Source: Bacteroidales bacterium (GTDB lineage: Bacteria > Bacteroidota > Bacteroidia > Bacteroidales > UBA932). Taken from it: a stretch of 39,850 bases of DNA. Numbering within the stretch: the stretch's first letter is position 1; each line of letters starts with the position of its first letter. The notes below the pieces were generated by a model that worked only from the letters and a program-made list of their open reading frames with translations, had not been told where the DNA came from and did not search any database. A program made the position numbers and the translations under genes. This document shows, piece after piece, positions 34,253 to 39,850 of this stretch. The stretch covers positions 1 to 39,850 of the forward strand of contig JAGBVR010000016.1 in the NCBI GenBank assembly GCA_017630215.1, read 5' to 3'.

Positions 34253-35548
34253 ATGAGAACTGCCCTTATTCTTGGTATTATTGCAGGATTTACGTGTATT
34301 ATTTCCTGCTCAGATATTGATACAGTCAAGGTAAAGGATCCGATTACCATTTCATCCCCATCTCCTACAGAACAAATCACAAAAGTTACCCTGAGTGATA
34401 TGCAATCGGGTTATGTGGAAGCTGGGAATACTATGTCATTCAAATTCCTCAAAGAAATATACTGTGGAGAGAATCTGATATGTTCACCTCTGAGTCTTCA
34501 GTATGCCATTGCAATGGCTGCAAATGGAGCTAGTGGCGAAACTCTTCAGGAAATCATCGATTTTCTGGGTTATGGCGAAGAAGGTATAGATGCATTGAAT
34601 GAGTATAGTAAAACTTTGCTCGAGCAGTTACCTGCTGTTGATCTCGATGTAACTTTGAAAGTGACAGATGCTCTTTTAGTTAATGATGATTTCCCTCTTC
34701 TGCCATCTTTCAAGAAGACTGTCGAAGAAAGCTTTTACGCCGCTGTTGACAACATGGATTTTTCTGATCCTCAGCAGATTGCTGCGCGAATTAATGAGTG
34801 GGCGAAAAGAAATACCAATGGTTTTATCGATAAAGTAATTGAACCGTCTGAGATATCGGCTGATGCAGTAGCATATATTATGAATGCTTTATATTTTAAA
34901 GCTAAATGGGCTGGAGATGAGTATAGCCCTATGTTTAGGGAGGAAGGGACAAAATCTGAGAATTTTACGTTAAATGATGGCAAAACTATAAAGGCAGCCA
35001 TGATGAGAAATACACGATATCATGAGTATGCTGAAATGGATGGTTATAAAGTCTTAGTATTGCCATATGCAAACAGAAAATTCAACATGTATATTCTTCT
35101 CCCTGACGAAAACAATATTGAAGGACTCATTGAAAAGCTGCAGACATCATCTTGGACAGATATTCTCGCAAACTTGAAACAAGATGCTGAAGTACATGTC
35201 AAACTTCCAAAGTTCAATATAGAAAATAAACACAATCTGAATGATGCTCTCAATGGGCTTGGCGTCAGAAAAGCATTTGAGCCCGCGTCTGCAGAATTTA
35301 ACGGAATGTTTACCCCAAAGGATGACTATTATTATTGGATAAGCAAGGTCATCCAGAAGTCTCGTATTTCAGTTTCAGAATGGGGTACAGAAGCTGGTTC
35401 CGTCACTGTCGTTGAGATGGATGGCGCCACTGATGCTGGCCCAGGTCCAAAAGAGGTTTATTTCTATGCTGACCACCCATTTGTGTTCATTATAGGAGAA
35501 GAAACCTCAGGAACTATCCTTTTCGAAGGAGTTGTAATGCAACCTTAA
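34253..35548 (+). CDS. Serpin-family protease inhibitor, lipoprotein
   Basis: The 431-residue protein has a lipoprotein signal with lipobox IISC (Cys19) and a full serpin fold: NLICSPLSLQYAIAMAANGA, INEWAKRNTNGFIDKVI, MNALYFKAKW, and the end DHPFVFIIGEETSGTILFEG. The hinge SEWGTEAGSVTVV keeps Thr at P14 and mostly small residues at P12-P8, which favours an inhibitory mechanism rather than a dead substrate. Counting from the hinge places P1-P1' near Ala-Thr, but the loop is about six residues longer than in alpha-1-antitrypsin, so the cleavage bond is uncertain. It lies inside the inverted repeats of the IS256 element and is AT-richer than the core genes. Confidence 0.93.
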   Translation: MRTALILGIIAGFTCIISCSDIDTVKVKDPITISSPSPTEQITKVTLSDMQSGYVEAGNTMSFKFLKEIYCGENLICSPLSLQYAIAMAANGASGETLQEIIDFLGYGEEGIDALNEYSKTLLEQLPAVDLDVTLKVTDALLVNDDFPLLPSFKKTVEESFYAAVDNMDFSDPQQIAARINEWAKRNTNGFIDKVIEPSEISADAVAYIMNALYFKAKWAGDEYSPMFREEGTKSENFTLNDGKTIKAAMMRNTRYHEYAEMDGYKVLVLPYANRKFNMYILLPDENNIEGLIEKLQTSSWTDILANLKQDAEVHVKLPKFNIENKHNLNDALNGLGVRKAFEPASAEFNGMFTPKDDYYYWISKVIQKSRISVSEWGTEAGSVTVVEMDGATDAGPGPKEVYFYADHPFVFIIGEETSGTILFEGVVMQP

Positions 35549-35571
35549 AGTATTCCAATTTATCTAACAGC

Positions 35572-35597
35572 CTTGACACAGTTCAGCTGACGCCCCC
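35572..35597 (-). repeat. Right terminal inverted repeat
   Basis: Begins CTTGACACAGTTCA, the exact complement of the inner left repeat, then GCTGACGC and a C run. It lies 24 bases after the serpin stop. Confidence 0.7.
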
Positions 35598-35605
35598 CCC
35601 TCTGT
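35598..35605. repeat. Right target-site duplication
   Basis: CCCTCTGT, matching 32857-32864; one further C upstream also matches, giving 8-9 bp. Confidence 0.65.
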
Positions 35606-35617
35606 AGTATGGTTCAG

Positions 35618-35685
35618 AAAAAAAGAAAAGACATCATTGGGGTGATGTCTAATCTGTAAAAGGTTGTAGCAAACCTTAATCAATG
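35618..35685 (-). ncRNA. Candidate small RNA (about 68 nt)
   Basis: On the minus strand a full promoter (TTG at 35719-35721, 19 bases, TACCTTTG at 35692-35699) points at a start near 35685. The transcript would have a 5' hairpin, AAGGTT/AACCTT (35660-35677). It would end in an 8-bp hairpin, AGACATCA/TGATGTCT (35629-35650), followed by TTTCTTTTTTT. There is no open frame in it. Promoter, hairpin and terminator in correct order make a small RNA plausible. It could also be the attenuated leader of a lost gene, or a remnant of a mobile element end, since its first 20 bases recur at 32801-32822. Confidence 0.5.
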
Positions 35686-35691
35686 ATGGGA

Positions 35692-35721
35692 CAAAGGTAC
35701 AAACATTTTCCATATTTCCAA
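35692..35721 (-). promoter_or_regulatory. Promoter of the candidate small RNA
   Basis: On the minus strand: TTG, 19-base spacer, TACCTTTG. It matches the Bacteroidota consensus and has no gene but the short terminated unit downstream. Confidence 0.6.
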
Positions 35722-35767
35722 TGATCCAGAGGAAATATCCACTTCCATAAGCCCATCCCTGTGGGGA

Positions 35768-35792
35768 TCCTCCACAGAGAAGAGGAACATGA
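35768..35792. repeat. Dispersed repeat, copy 2 (partial)
   Basis: Twenty-three of 25 bases match 37742-37766 (TCCTCCAC, then GAGAAGAGGAAC), but the ACCGACTG part is missing. The rest of the 35606-35945 interval shows only the candidate small RNA and its promoter. Confidence 0.7.
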
Positions 35793-35945
35793 GATTTTGA
35801 GGTGTTTTGAGGTCACCTTATGCATTGCGGTGACCAAAAGTGACCAACGCTAAATCTTTGCGTGAAAACGAGGGATACTGCGTGATAGTCATCAGTGGGA
35901 GATATCAAGAAATAATATCATTAATTGAATTGCGGGCATTAAAAA

Positions 35946-35975
35946 AGTGTATTCAAATTGTTTTTTGAATACACT
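35946..35975 (-). terminator. Terminator of the gene at 35996-36703
   Basis: AGTGTATTCAAA pairs with TTTGAATACACT (12 bp). On the minus strand the stem is followed by TTTTTT, 20 bases past the gene's stop codon. Confidence 0.85.
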
Positions 35976-35995
35976 CCGTTTAGTTAAATTGAGAT

Positions 35996-36703
35996 TTACT
36001 TAATAGGAATCAACTCTAATTTCAGGAAAATAGGACGAGTACACCACTTTCCGTTTTCATCATCATAATTTTCTACGCCAAAACAATAGAGTGAATCTTT
36101 ATGCCATACCATCGCATTATTAAAGTCCAGTCCTTCAAATTCAGGGAAATCTTCGTACCAAGGTAATTTCCACTTGTTGTTGATATATACTGCCATTTCT
36201 TCCATTCGGGCAAGGTTGCCGTCTTTATGTCGGTAAAAATGAAGCCACGCAATATGATCACAGTCAAAACCTCTGCAGCCAACATATATACCTGTTTTGG
36301 AATATGCAGCACGGTTGCTTCCATTGATTTGGGTGGAATCTGCTTGAAAGTTTTCATCCACAAAAATTGCCCCACACCAGTCGGCATACCCTAAATCCGC
36401 GATATACTCACCAGTAGGATATTGTCCAATGTTATCAATTATATAATCTGTCCATATATATGCTTCCTTTTCTTCATCGGTAAGCGTGCGGAATACTGCA
36501 ACTTCAATCTGTTTCTTCTTATGCCAAGACAGTGTTGTGTCTCTGACCTGATTGTACTCGAAGCGATGCTGATACGCATCAATATAATCATCTCGAGTAA
36601 TCCTTGTTTCCTTAACACTGAACTGATGCTCTTGTGCTGAAATGTCTAGACAGAACATAAGAGATAACAACCATAATGTTGTAAACAATGATGCTCTTAA
36701 CAT
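35996..36703 (-). CDS. Secreted hypothetical protein
   Basis: The 235-residue protein has a clear signal peptide (hydrophobic LFTTLWLLSLMFCLDISAQ). The mature part is rich in Asp, Tyr and Trp (DLGYADWCGAIFVDE, GIYVGCRGFDCDHIAWLHFY, AVYINNKWKLPWYEDFPEF) and has four Cys that could form disulfides. I do not recognise a family. The repeated W/Y-D patterns suggest a beta-rich extracellular fold. It has its own terminator, and no clear promoter is seen. It lies in a region of mobile-element remnants, so horizontal origin is likely. Confidence 0.7.
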   Translation of the reverse strand: MLRASLFTTLWLLSLMFCLDISAQEHQFSVKETRITRDDYIDAYQHRFEYNQVRDTTLSWHKKKQIEVAVFRTLTDEEKEAYIWTDYIIDNIGQYPTGEYIADLGYADWCGAIFVDENFQADSTQINGSNRAAYSKTGIYVGCRGFDCDHIAWLHFYRHKDGNLARMEEMAVYINNKWKLPWYEDFPEFEGLDFNNAMVWHKDSLYCFGVENYDDENGKWCTRPIFLKLELIPIK

Positions 36704-36730
36704 AACGTGGTAACTTTAATATACAGTAAC

Positions 36731-36738
36731 TATGTTTG
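36731..36738 (+). promoter_or_regulatory. Possible -7 box upstream of the IS110 remnant
   Basis: TATGTTTG matches TAnnTTTG, with only a weak -33 (GTGG at 36707-36710, 20-base spacing). A transcript would start near 36745 and run through the structured region at 36756-36800. Confidence 0.4.
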
Positions 36739-36755
36739 TAATCTATTGAAAGACG

Positions 36756-36800
36756 CTCTCAGGGGCTTGTCGGCCCCTGCCGCTTGGCAGCCCCCCGAGA
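36756..36800 (+). ncRNA. Structured leader of the IS110 remnant (candidate bridge-RNA segment)
   Basis: Two adjacent GC-rich hairpins, AGGGGC/GCCCCT (36761-36778) and CTGCC/GGCAG (36777-36790, overlapping by two bases, so a minor register shift is needed), are enclosed by TCTC/GAGA (36757-36760 and 36797-36800). This lies in the non-coding leader 81 bases before the IS110-type start codon, the place where the IS110 group encodes its bridge RNA. The role here is inference. Confidence 0.35.
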
Positions 36801-36880
36801 AGTTTTTCATATAAAAGTTAAGCTACTGATATTTTTGCTAAATTTATTTGGCATCAATTATTATCAAAAATACAGTAGCT

Positions 36881-37222
36881 ATGGGTACACAAAGAAAGGA
36901 ATTTTCCTTCAAAGGTCAAAAGATTTTTGTCGGATTAGATGTGCATTTAAAGAGCTGGACAGTAACGGTTCTATCTGAGCAGTCAGTTCTGAAGAAGTTT
37001 ACTCAGGATCCTAGTCCTGCCGCCTTGTACAAATTCCTCAGCAACACCTATCCTGGTGCAGAGTATTATTCTGTCTACGAGGCCGGTTTTTGCGGATTTT
37101 GGATACACTGGGAACTCCACAACCTAGGCATCAATAACATTGTGGTCAATCCAGCAGATGTCCCTACCATGGGAGGAGAGAGATTGAGAAAAACTGACGC
37201 TGTGGATAGTGGAAAGTTGTAA
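36881..37222 (+). pseudogene. IS110-family transposase, truncated N-terminal fragment
   Basis: The 113-codon fragment starts MGTQRKEFSFKGQKIF and has the RuvC-like DEDD features of IS110 transposases: Asp in FVGLDVHLKSW, Glu in SVYEAGFCGF, and the block GGERLRKTDAVDSGKL with the later Asp pair. Full-length members are about 300-350 residues with a C-terminal Ser domain, so two thirds is missing. The frame ends at 37222 and an unrelated minus-strand gene ends 18 bases later. The fragment cannot transpose by itself. Confidence 0.85.
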
Positions 37223-37239
37223 TTTACTTACCGAAGTTT

Positions 37240-37659
37240 CTAATATATCCATTCATATTCAACATAATCCACAGAGGCATCCATAATTATTGCACTGTCT
37301 GAATACATTTTTATAATAATGGATTCATAACCTACAAAATGATCTAGATATTCCAATTTTACATCAGGCAGTCTGAATAGAGCATCTTGTGGCAAACCTT
37401 TATAACCACCTTCCCTAAAGAATATCTTACCACATTTAAAGGATTTATATAGCCAATAAACATCATCTATAAGGTGGTAACGAATAGTTAGTGACTTGGC
37501 ATTTGGTCTGAGATTGCGCACTGAGTCATACCTGCTGATGTCGTTTATAAACGAAAATACTAGAGACTGTTCCTCTAACATAATTTTATTTATTATGCAA
37601 TCGTGAGGGACAGGCATTGCTGGTAATGTGTCTTGATTCAGATAATATATTTCCTTCAT
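37240..37659 (-). CDS. Hypothetical protein
   Basis: The 139-residue protein has no signal peptide and no recognised motif. It is rich in Tyr, Asp and Ile (SFINDISRYDSVRNL, SLTIRYHLIDDVYWLY, ending DASVDYVEYEWIY), a composition seen in many small cytoplasmic immunity-type proteins, but no toxin gene is nearby. The low GC content and the setting next to an IS110 remnant suggest acquired DNA. The call as a real gene rests on length and composition only. Confidence 0.6.
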   Translation of the reverse strand: MKEIYYLNQDTLPAMPVPHDCIINKIMLEEQSLVFSFINDISRYDSVRNLRPNAKSLTIRYHLIDDVYWLYKSFKCGKIFFREGGYKGLPQDALFRLPDVKLEYLDHFVGYESIIIKMYSDSAIIMDASVDYVEYEWIY

Positions 37660-37715
37660 AACCTCGTATTTATCCTATCTACTAAGTACCGATTTGTCGG
37701 TATAAAGTTATGCAA

Positions 37716-37766
37716 ACCGACTGAAAAATACAACATTACTCTCCTCCACGGAGAAGAGGAACTTGA
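37716..37766. repeat. Dispersed repeat, copy 3 (most complete)
   Basis: The first 21 bases equal copy 1 (32552-32572), and 37742-37766 match copy 2 (35768-35792) at 23 of 25 positions, so this copy joins both halves. On the minus strand one frame reads SSPWRRVMLYFSVG and copy 1 reads SSLRIVMLYFSVG, hinting at descent from a coding sequence. Confidence 0.75.
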
Positions 37767-37820
37767 TTCTTTTGAGCGATATTGAATTTGGTTCGCTTTT
37801 GGCTTGAGACAAAATGTGAT

Positions 37821-39071
37821 TTAAATGAATCTCAAAGAACCAATTGCGTTAAATTCTATTCCTTTTATGCCAGCCTCTCTAAAGGCTTTGATAAGCCGCG
37901 CTGACATATATGTTTCCTTGCCATTCTGTATGTATATCAGATCACGCTTTGCATATTTCTGTGGAAGAACAGGAAATGCAATAGTGTAACTTTCTGTGGA
38001 ATCAGAAAATTCGGAATACGAGGCGAATTTTCGGTACTCATCATCACCAATAATCTTTTTATACAATGAGTTACTGAAGTTGATTTCATTGTGTCCTATA
38101 GACTTTATGAACATCAGGTAGTATTGGGTATTGGAATCCTTTATACGGATAGGTATCAGAGTGTATTCTTCTTTGGAGATATTCATGTCTTCAAGAATTT
38201 CCTTTACTTTCATACTTACAGCAGCAACCATTCCTGACCTGTAATAATAGGCACTCATAAAGTCCCAAGAGTCGTCTTTATAATCCAAGGTACCTTCAAT
38301 GTTGTTCGGTATATTGTCAAATATCCAACTCTGATTTTCTTGATACAATAAGTCTGTGCTTGCATACTTTGACATATGCTCATCCCATTCCTTACTGAAT
38401 ATTTTCACTCCTTGCGACGCAGCACGTCTGCCTAAAAGACTGCTGTCCCACGAAACGGAGAATCCTCGATGACCTGTATCTCCTTGACAAAGTTCCTTGT
38501 GTTTTTCTACCCAAAGAGTGGAAATGCTCCAGTCACTTCTTCTTTCTTTTTCTTTACGGATCAGTTCCTCTGCATATCCCCATCTTTTGGTAAGAAGTGA
38601 GTACTTGATGATGTTGTTGCAGAAAAATGGCTGATGTCCTGAACCATTTTCAAGTATGCATTGAAGTAAAGTGTCAATGTCTAAAATGGATTTGAAGAAG
38701 TCGTCCAGATTAATCAATGCCTTTCTGATGAAGTCAGAAAGCAAGGATTTGTCATATTCCTTGATGCATATTGAATTGCCGCCATTCAAATCCACAATAT
38801 CCTTGTGATACAAAGTGTAATGGTTCCCGTGCAAATCTTTGGGATTCATTGAGTTTGACAGGTATCCAGTTACATTCGCTATATCAAATGAGAATATACT
38901 TGCGCATATACTGAATGTGTCATTAGTAGCAGAGTGAGGTGTGAAGAACTCGACTGTATAAACAAAACTTTCGTTTTGCCTATGGAAAAGGCCTCCTGCC
39001 TTACGATAGCCCAGTTGTTTCATCATTGGGCGGATCTCAATATCCAGAAGATCTTTTATACTACTATTCAT
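37821..39071 (-). CDS. DUF4304-like protein
   Basis: The 416-residue protein has an N-terminal part like DUF4304: IKDLLDIEIRPMMKQLGYRKAGGLFHRQNESFVYTVEF, where a short helix leads to a beta-sheet. The remainder (SDWSISTLWVEKHKELCQG, the end FREAGIKGIEFNAIG) is not recognised. There is no signal peptide, so it is cytoplasmic. Function is unknown; DUF4304 proteins are common in accessory regions. It starts 80 bases downstream of the HipB-like gene on the same strand, so both may be one transcript, in the place where hipA usually lies. Confidence 0.65.
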   Translation of the reverse strand: MNSSIKDLLDIEIRPMMKQLGYRKAGGLFHRQNESFVYTVEFFTPHSATNDTFSICASIFSFDIANVTGYLSNSMNPKDLHGNHYTLYHKDIVDLNGGNSICIKEYDKSLLSDFIRKALINLDDFFKSILDIDTLLQCILENGSGHQPFFCNNIIKYSLLTKRWGYAEELIRKEKERRSDWSISTLWVEKHKELCQGDTGHRGFSVSWDSSLLGRRAASQGVKIFSKEWDEHMSKYASTDLLYQENQSWIFDNIPNNIEGTLDYKDDSWDFMSAYYYRSGMVAAVSMKVKEILEDMNISKEEYTLIPIRIKDSNTQYYLMFIKSIGHNEINFSNSLYKKIIGDDEYRKFASYSEFSDSTESYTIAFPVLPQKYAKRDLIYIQNGKETYMSARLIKAFREAGIKGIEFNAIGSLRFI

Positions 39072-39151
39072 AAAGTTTGCGTTATACTATTGCTTATCCT
39101 TTCCCTCAAAGGATTTGAAATTTGCAATTACATATAATTTGTCCATATCCA

Positions 39152-39469
39152 CTACTTCTTAGATGCTCGTTCGCGGTTAATCAAGGCTATATCCTGGAGT
39201 TCCTTGCCAAGCTTATCTTCCTTAGCAATGAATAATATGTCGTCTTCAAGCTGCAAGGCATACAAGACGCGCAGATATATTCCGATAGCTACAGTCGGAC
39301 TTCCTTTCTCAACTCGAGCTTCGGTCAGTTCAGAACACATAGCACGTTCAGCGACCTGTGCTCTGCTGAGGTTGCGTCTGAGTCGGGCAAGCTTGATTTG
39401 CTCACCTACAATCTTCATATTTTCTTCCAATCTTCTCGGAAGACGTGTTGCCATAGTACTTTTGCCCAT
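39152..39469 (-). CDS. HipB-like XRE-family regulator without a HipA partner
   Basis: The 105-residue protein has a helix-turn-helix of the XRE/HipB type: IVGEQIKLARLRRNLSRAQV, then AERAMCSELTEARVEKG. It continues IYLRVLYALQLEDDILFIA, a pattern common to Bacteroidota antitoxins that precede a HipA-type kinase. Here the next gene on the strand is the DUF4304-like gene, and no HipA motif is seen in the window. It may be an orphan antitoxin or regulator. A later in-frame ATG at 39454 is an alternative start. Confidence 0.85.
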   Translation of the reverse strand: MGKSTMATRLPRRLEENMKIVGEQIKLARLRRNLSRAQVAERAMCSELTEARVEKGSPTVAIGIYLRVLYALQLEDDILFIAKEDKLGKELQDIALINRERASKK

Positions 39470-39498
39470 AATGGATGCTTAACATATCATATAATATG

Positions 39499-39506
39499 CA
39501 AATATA
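39499..39506 (-). promoter_or_regulatory. Possible -7 box for the HipB-like gene
   Basis: On the minus strand TATATTTG matches the consensus, 29 bases before the start codon. The -33 element is not clear. Confidence 0.45.
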
Positions 39507-39605
39507 GTAATATTTCTTAATTTTATGATAGGTTGATTCGTTTTGTTCTACAAAATCAGATAAAAATACGTTGAATTCTCGGTTTTAGTATCTTAACTGC
39601 CAAAT

Positions 39606-39622
39606 ATGTGAAAATTTCACAT
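39606..39622. promoter_or_regulatory. Palindromic operator-like site
   Basis: ATGTGAAAATTTCACAT is a perfect 17-base palindrome with a single central A. It lies between the HipB-like gene and the promoter at 39675, about 100 bases from either promoter element. It resembles an XRE-type operator, but binding is inference. Confidence 0.45.
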
Positions 39623-39674
39623 AAAAGTGAGTTGATATTGCGATTTCGCTCTTGAAAGAAGTTGCCTGGAGGTG

Positions 39675-39704
39675 TTTGAGATAAGGAAAAAGTCTCTACA
39701 TTTG
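39675..39704 (+). promoter_or_regulatory. Strong promoter at the right edge
   Basis: TTTG at 39675-39678, an 18-base spacer and TACATTTG at 39697-39704 match the consensus fully. Transcription would start near 39711, before the short ORF at 39727. Confidence 0.7.
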
Positions 39705-39726
39705 CATCCGCAAACAAAGAAAAACC

Positions 39727-39825
39727 ATGAGATATTCAATGAACATAATTACACTTGAACCGAAAGTCAGCACAGGATGGATCCTGGGTTGTAGAGTGCG
39801 ATATGCTCATTGTAGTGGTAACTGA
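39727..39825 (+). CDS. Short ORF (32 codons), possible leader or gene fragment
   Basis: It starts MRYSMNIITLEPKVSTGW and stops with TGA at 39823, 16 bases after the predicted transcription start. I do not recognise the peptide. Its strong promoter and well-placed start suggest a real transcript, but the ORF could equally be the broken start of a longer gene that continues out of the window. Confidence 0.3.
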   Translation: MRYSMNIITLEPKVSTGWILGCRVRYAHCSGN

Positions 39826-39850
39826 TAGATAGATCTGTCAAGACTATATA

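Larger units (their letters stand above)
32865..35597. mobile_element. IS256-family element carrying a serpin passenger gene
   Basis: The left end (32865-32890) begins GAGAGTGTAAAA and continues TGAACTGTGTCAAG. The right end (35572-35597), read inverted, shares TGAACTGTGTCAAG exactly, and 6 of the 12 outer bases match in register, 20 of 26 overall. An 8-9 bp direct repeat (CCCCTCTGT) flanks both ends. No such end occurs in the 110 bases after the transposase, where an ordinary IS256 would finish. The unit therefore spans the transposase and the serpin gene, about 2.73 kb. The run of eight C at the right boundary makes the exact border uncertain by a base or two. Confidence 0.72.

Noticed and set aside
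32843-35618. GGTTCAGA on both sides of the IS256 unit
   Set aside because: Eight bases at unequal distance from the ends; not adjacent to the inverted repeats, so not a target duplication.
36784-36978. 64-codon ORF overlapping the IS110 remnant in another frame
   Set aside because: The other frame carries the clear DEDD transposase motifs.
34153-37706. 17-base inverted similarity (16 of 17) between 34153-34169 and 37690-37706
   Set aside because: Several matches of this quality are expected by chance in 40 kb on both strands, and one copy is itself a palindrome. No other element features coincide.
1-39850. CRISPR array or rRNA gene
   Set aside because: No regularly spaced repeats and no rRNA-like stretches were seen.

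Overview
The window looks like the chromosome of a gut-type Bacteroidales bacterium. The evidence is the many promoters of the Bacteroidota form (TTG-N18-20-TAnnTTTG), BACON and SusC-type plug domains, a hybrid two-component system (HTCS), DUF1080 and SGNH lipoproteins, and the gene order of the spc/alpha ribosomal cluster (no adk between secY and map). I cannot name a genus from reading alone.

Layout. (1) 1-7.0 kb, plus strand: the distal spc operon and the alpha operon, rplR-rpsE-rpmD-rplO-secY-map-infA-rpmJ-rpsM-rpsK-rpsD-rpoA-rplQ, closed by a good terminator. (2) 7.2-11.9 kb, plus strand: surface genes, namely a glycerophosphodiester phosphodiesterase lipoprotein, a four-repeat lipoprotein and a BACON/thioredoxin-fold lipoprotein. 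(3) 11.9-16.7 kb, minus strand: a two-gene operon of an HTCS regulator and a family-1-type esterase. (4) 16.9-20.9 kb: a tiny lipoprotein, a membrane pyrophosphatase, a stand-alone TonB plug protein, and on the minus strand a variant O6-alkylguanine methyltransferase. (5) 21.0-24.6 kb: the str operon rpsL-rpsG-fusA-rpsJ, then a CAT-anticodon tRNA with odd D and T arms. The str block and the spc/alpha block are usually contiguous in Bacteroidota. Here they are separated, and rpsJ is not followed by rplC. (6) 24.7-32.4 kb: sugar-related secreted enzymes, a Tat-exported Gfo/Idh/MocA oxidoreductase with a DUF1080 hydrolase (the pairing known from 3-keto-glycoside cleavage), a GH2 beta-glycosidase, two paralogous SGNH hydrolases and a DUF1847 protein.

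(7) 32.5-39.85 kb is an accessory, more AT-rich region. Its main feature is an IS256-family transposase followed by a serpin gene. No right inverted repeat is seen directly after the transposase. A matching inverted end lies beyond the serpin, and 8-9 bp direct repeats flank the whole 2.7-kb unit, so the serpin looks like a passenger gene of the insertion sequence. Right of it are a candidate small RNA (promoter, two hairpins, U-tract), an IS110-family remnant with a structured leader, three uncharacterised genes (one DUF4304-like), a HipB-like regulator without a HipA partner, and a strong promoter in front of a 32-codon ORF at the edge. A short dispersed repeat recurs three times in this region.

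How the genes work together: the left and middle blocks are core translation and export. The lipoproteins, HTCS/esterase pair, GH2, SGNH and oxidoreductase/DUF1080 genes fit an organism that cleaves and de-esterifies host or plant glycans at its surface and in the periplasm. No complete SusC/SusD utilisation locus is present in the window.
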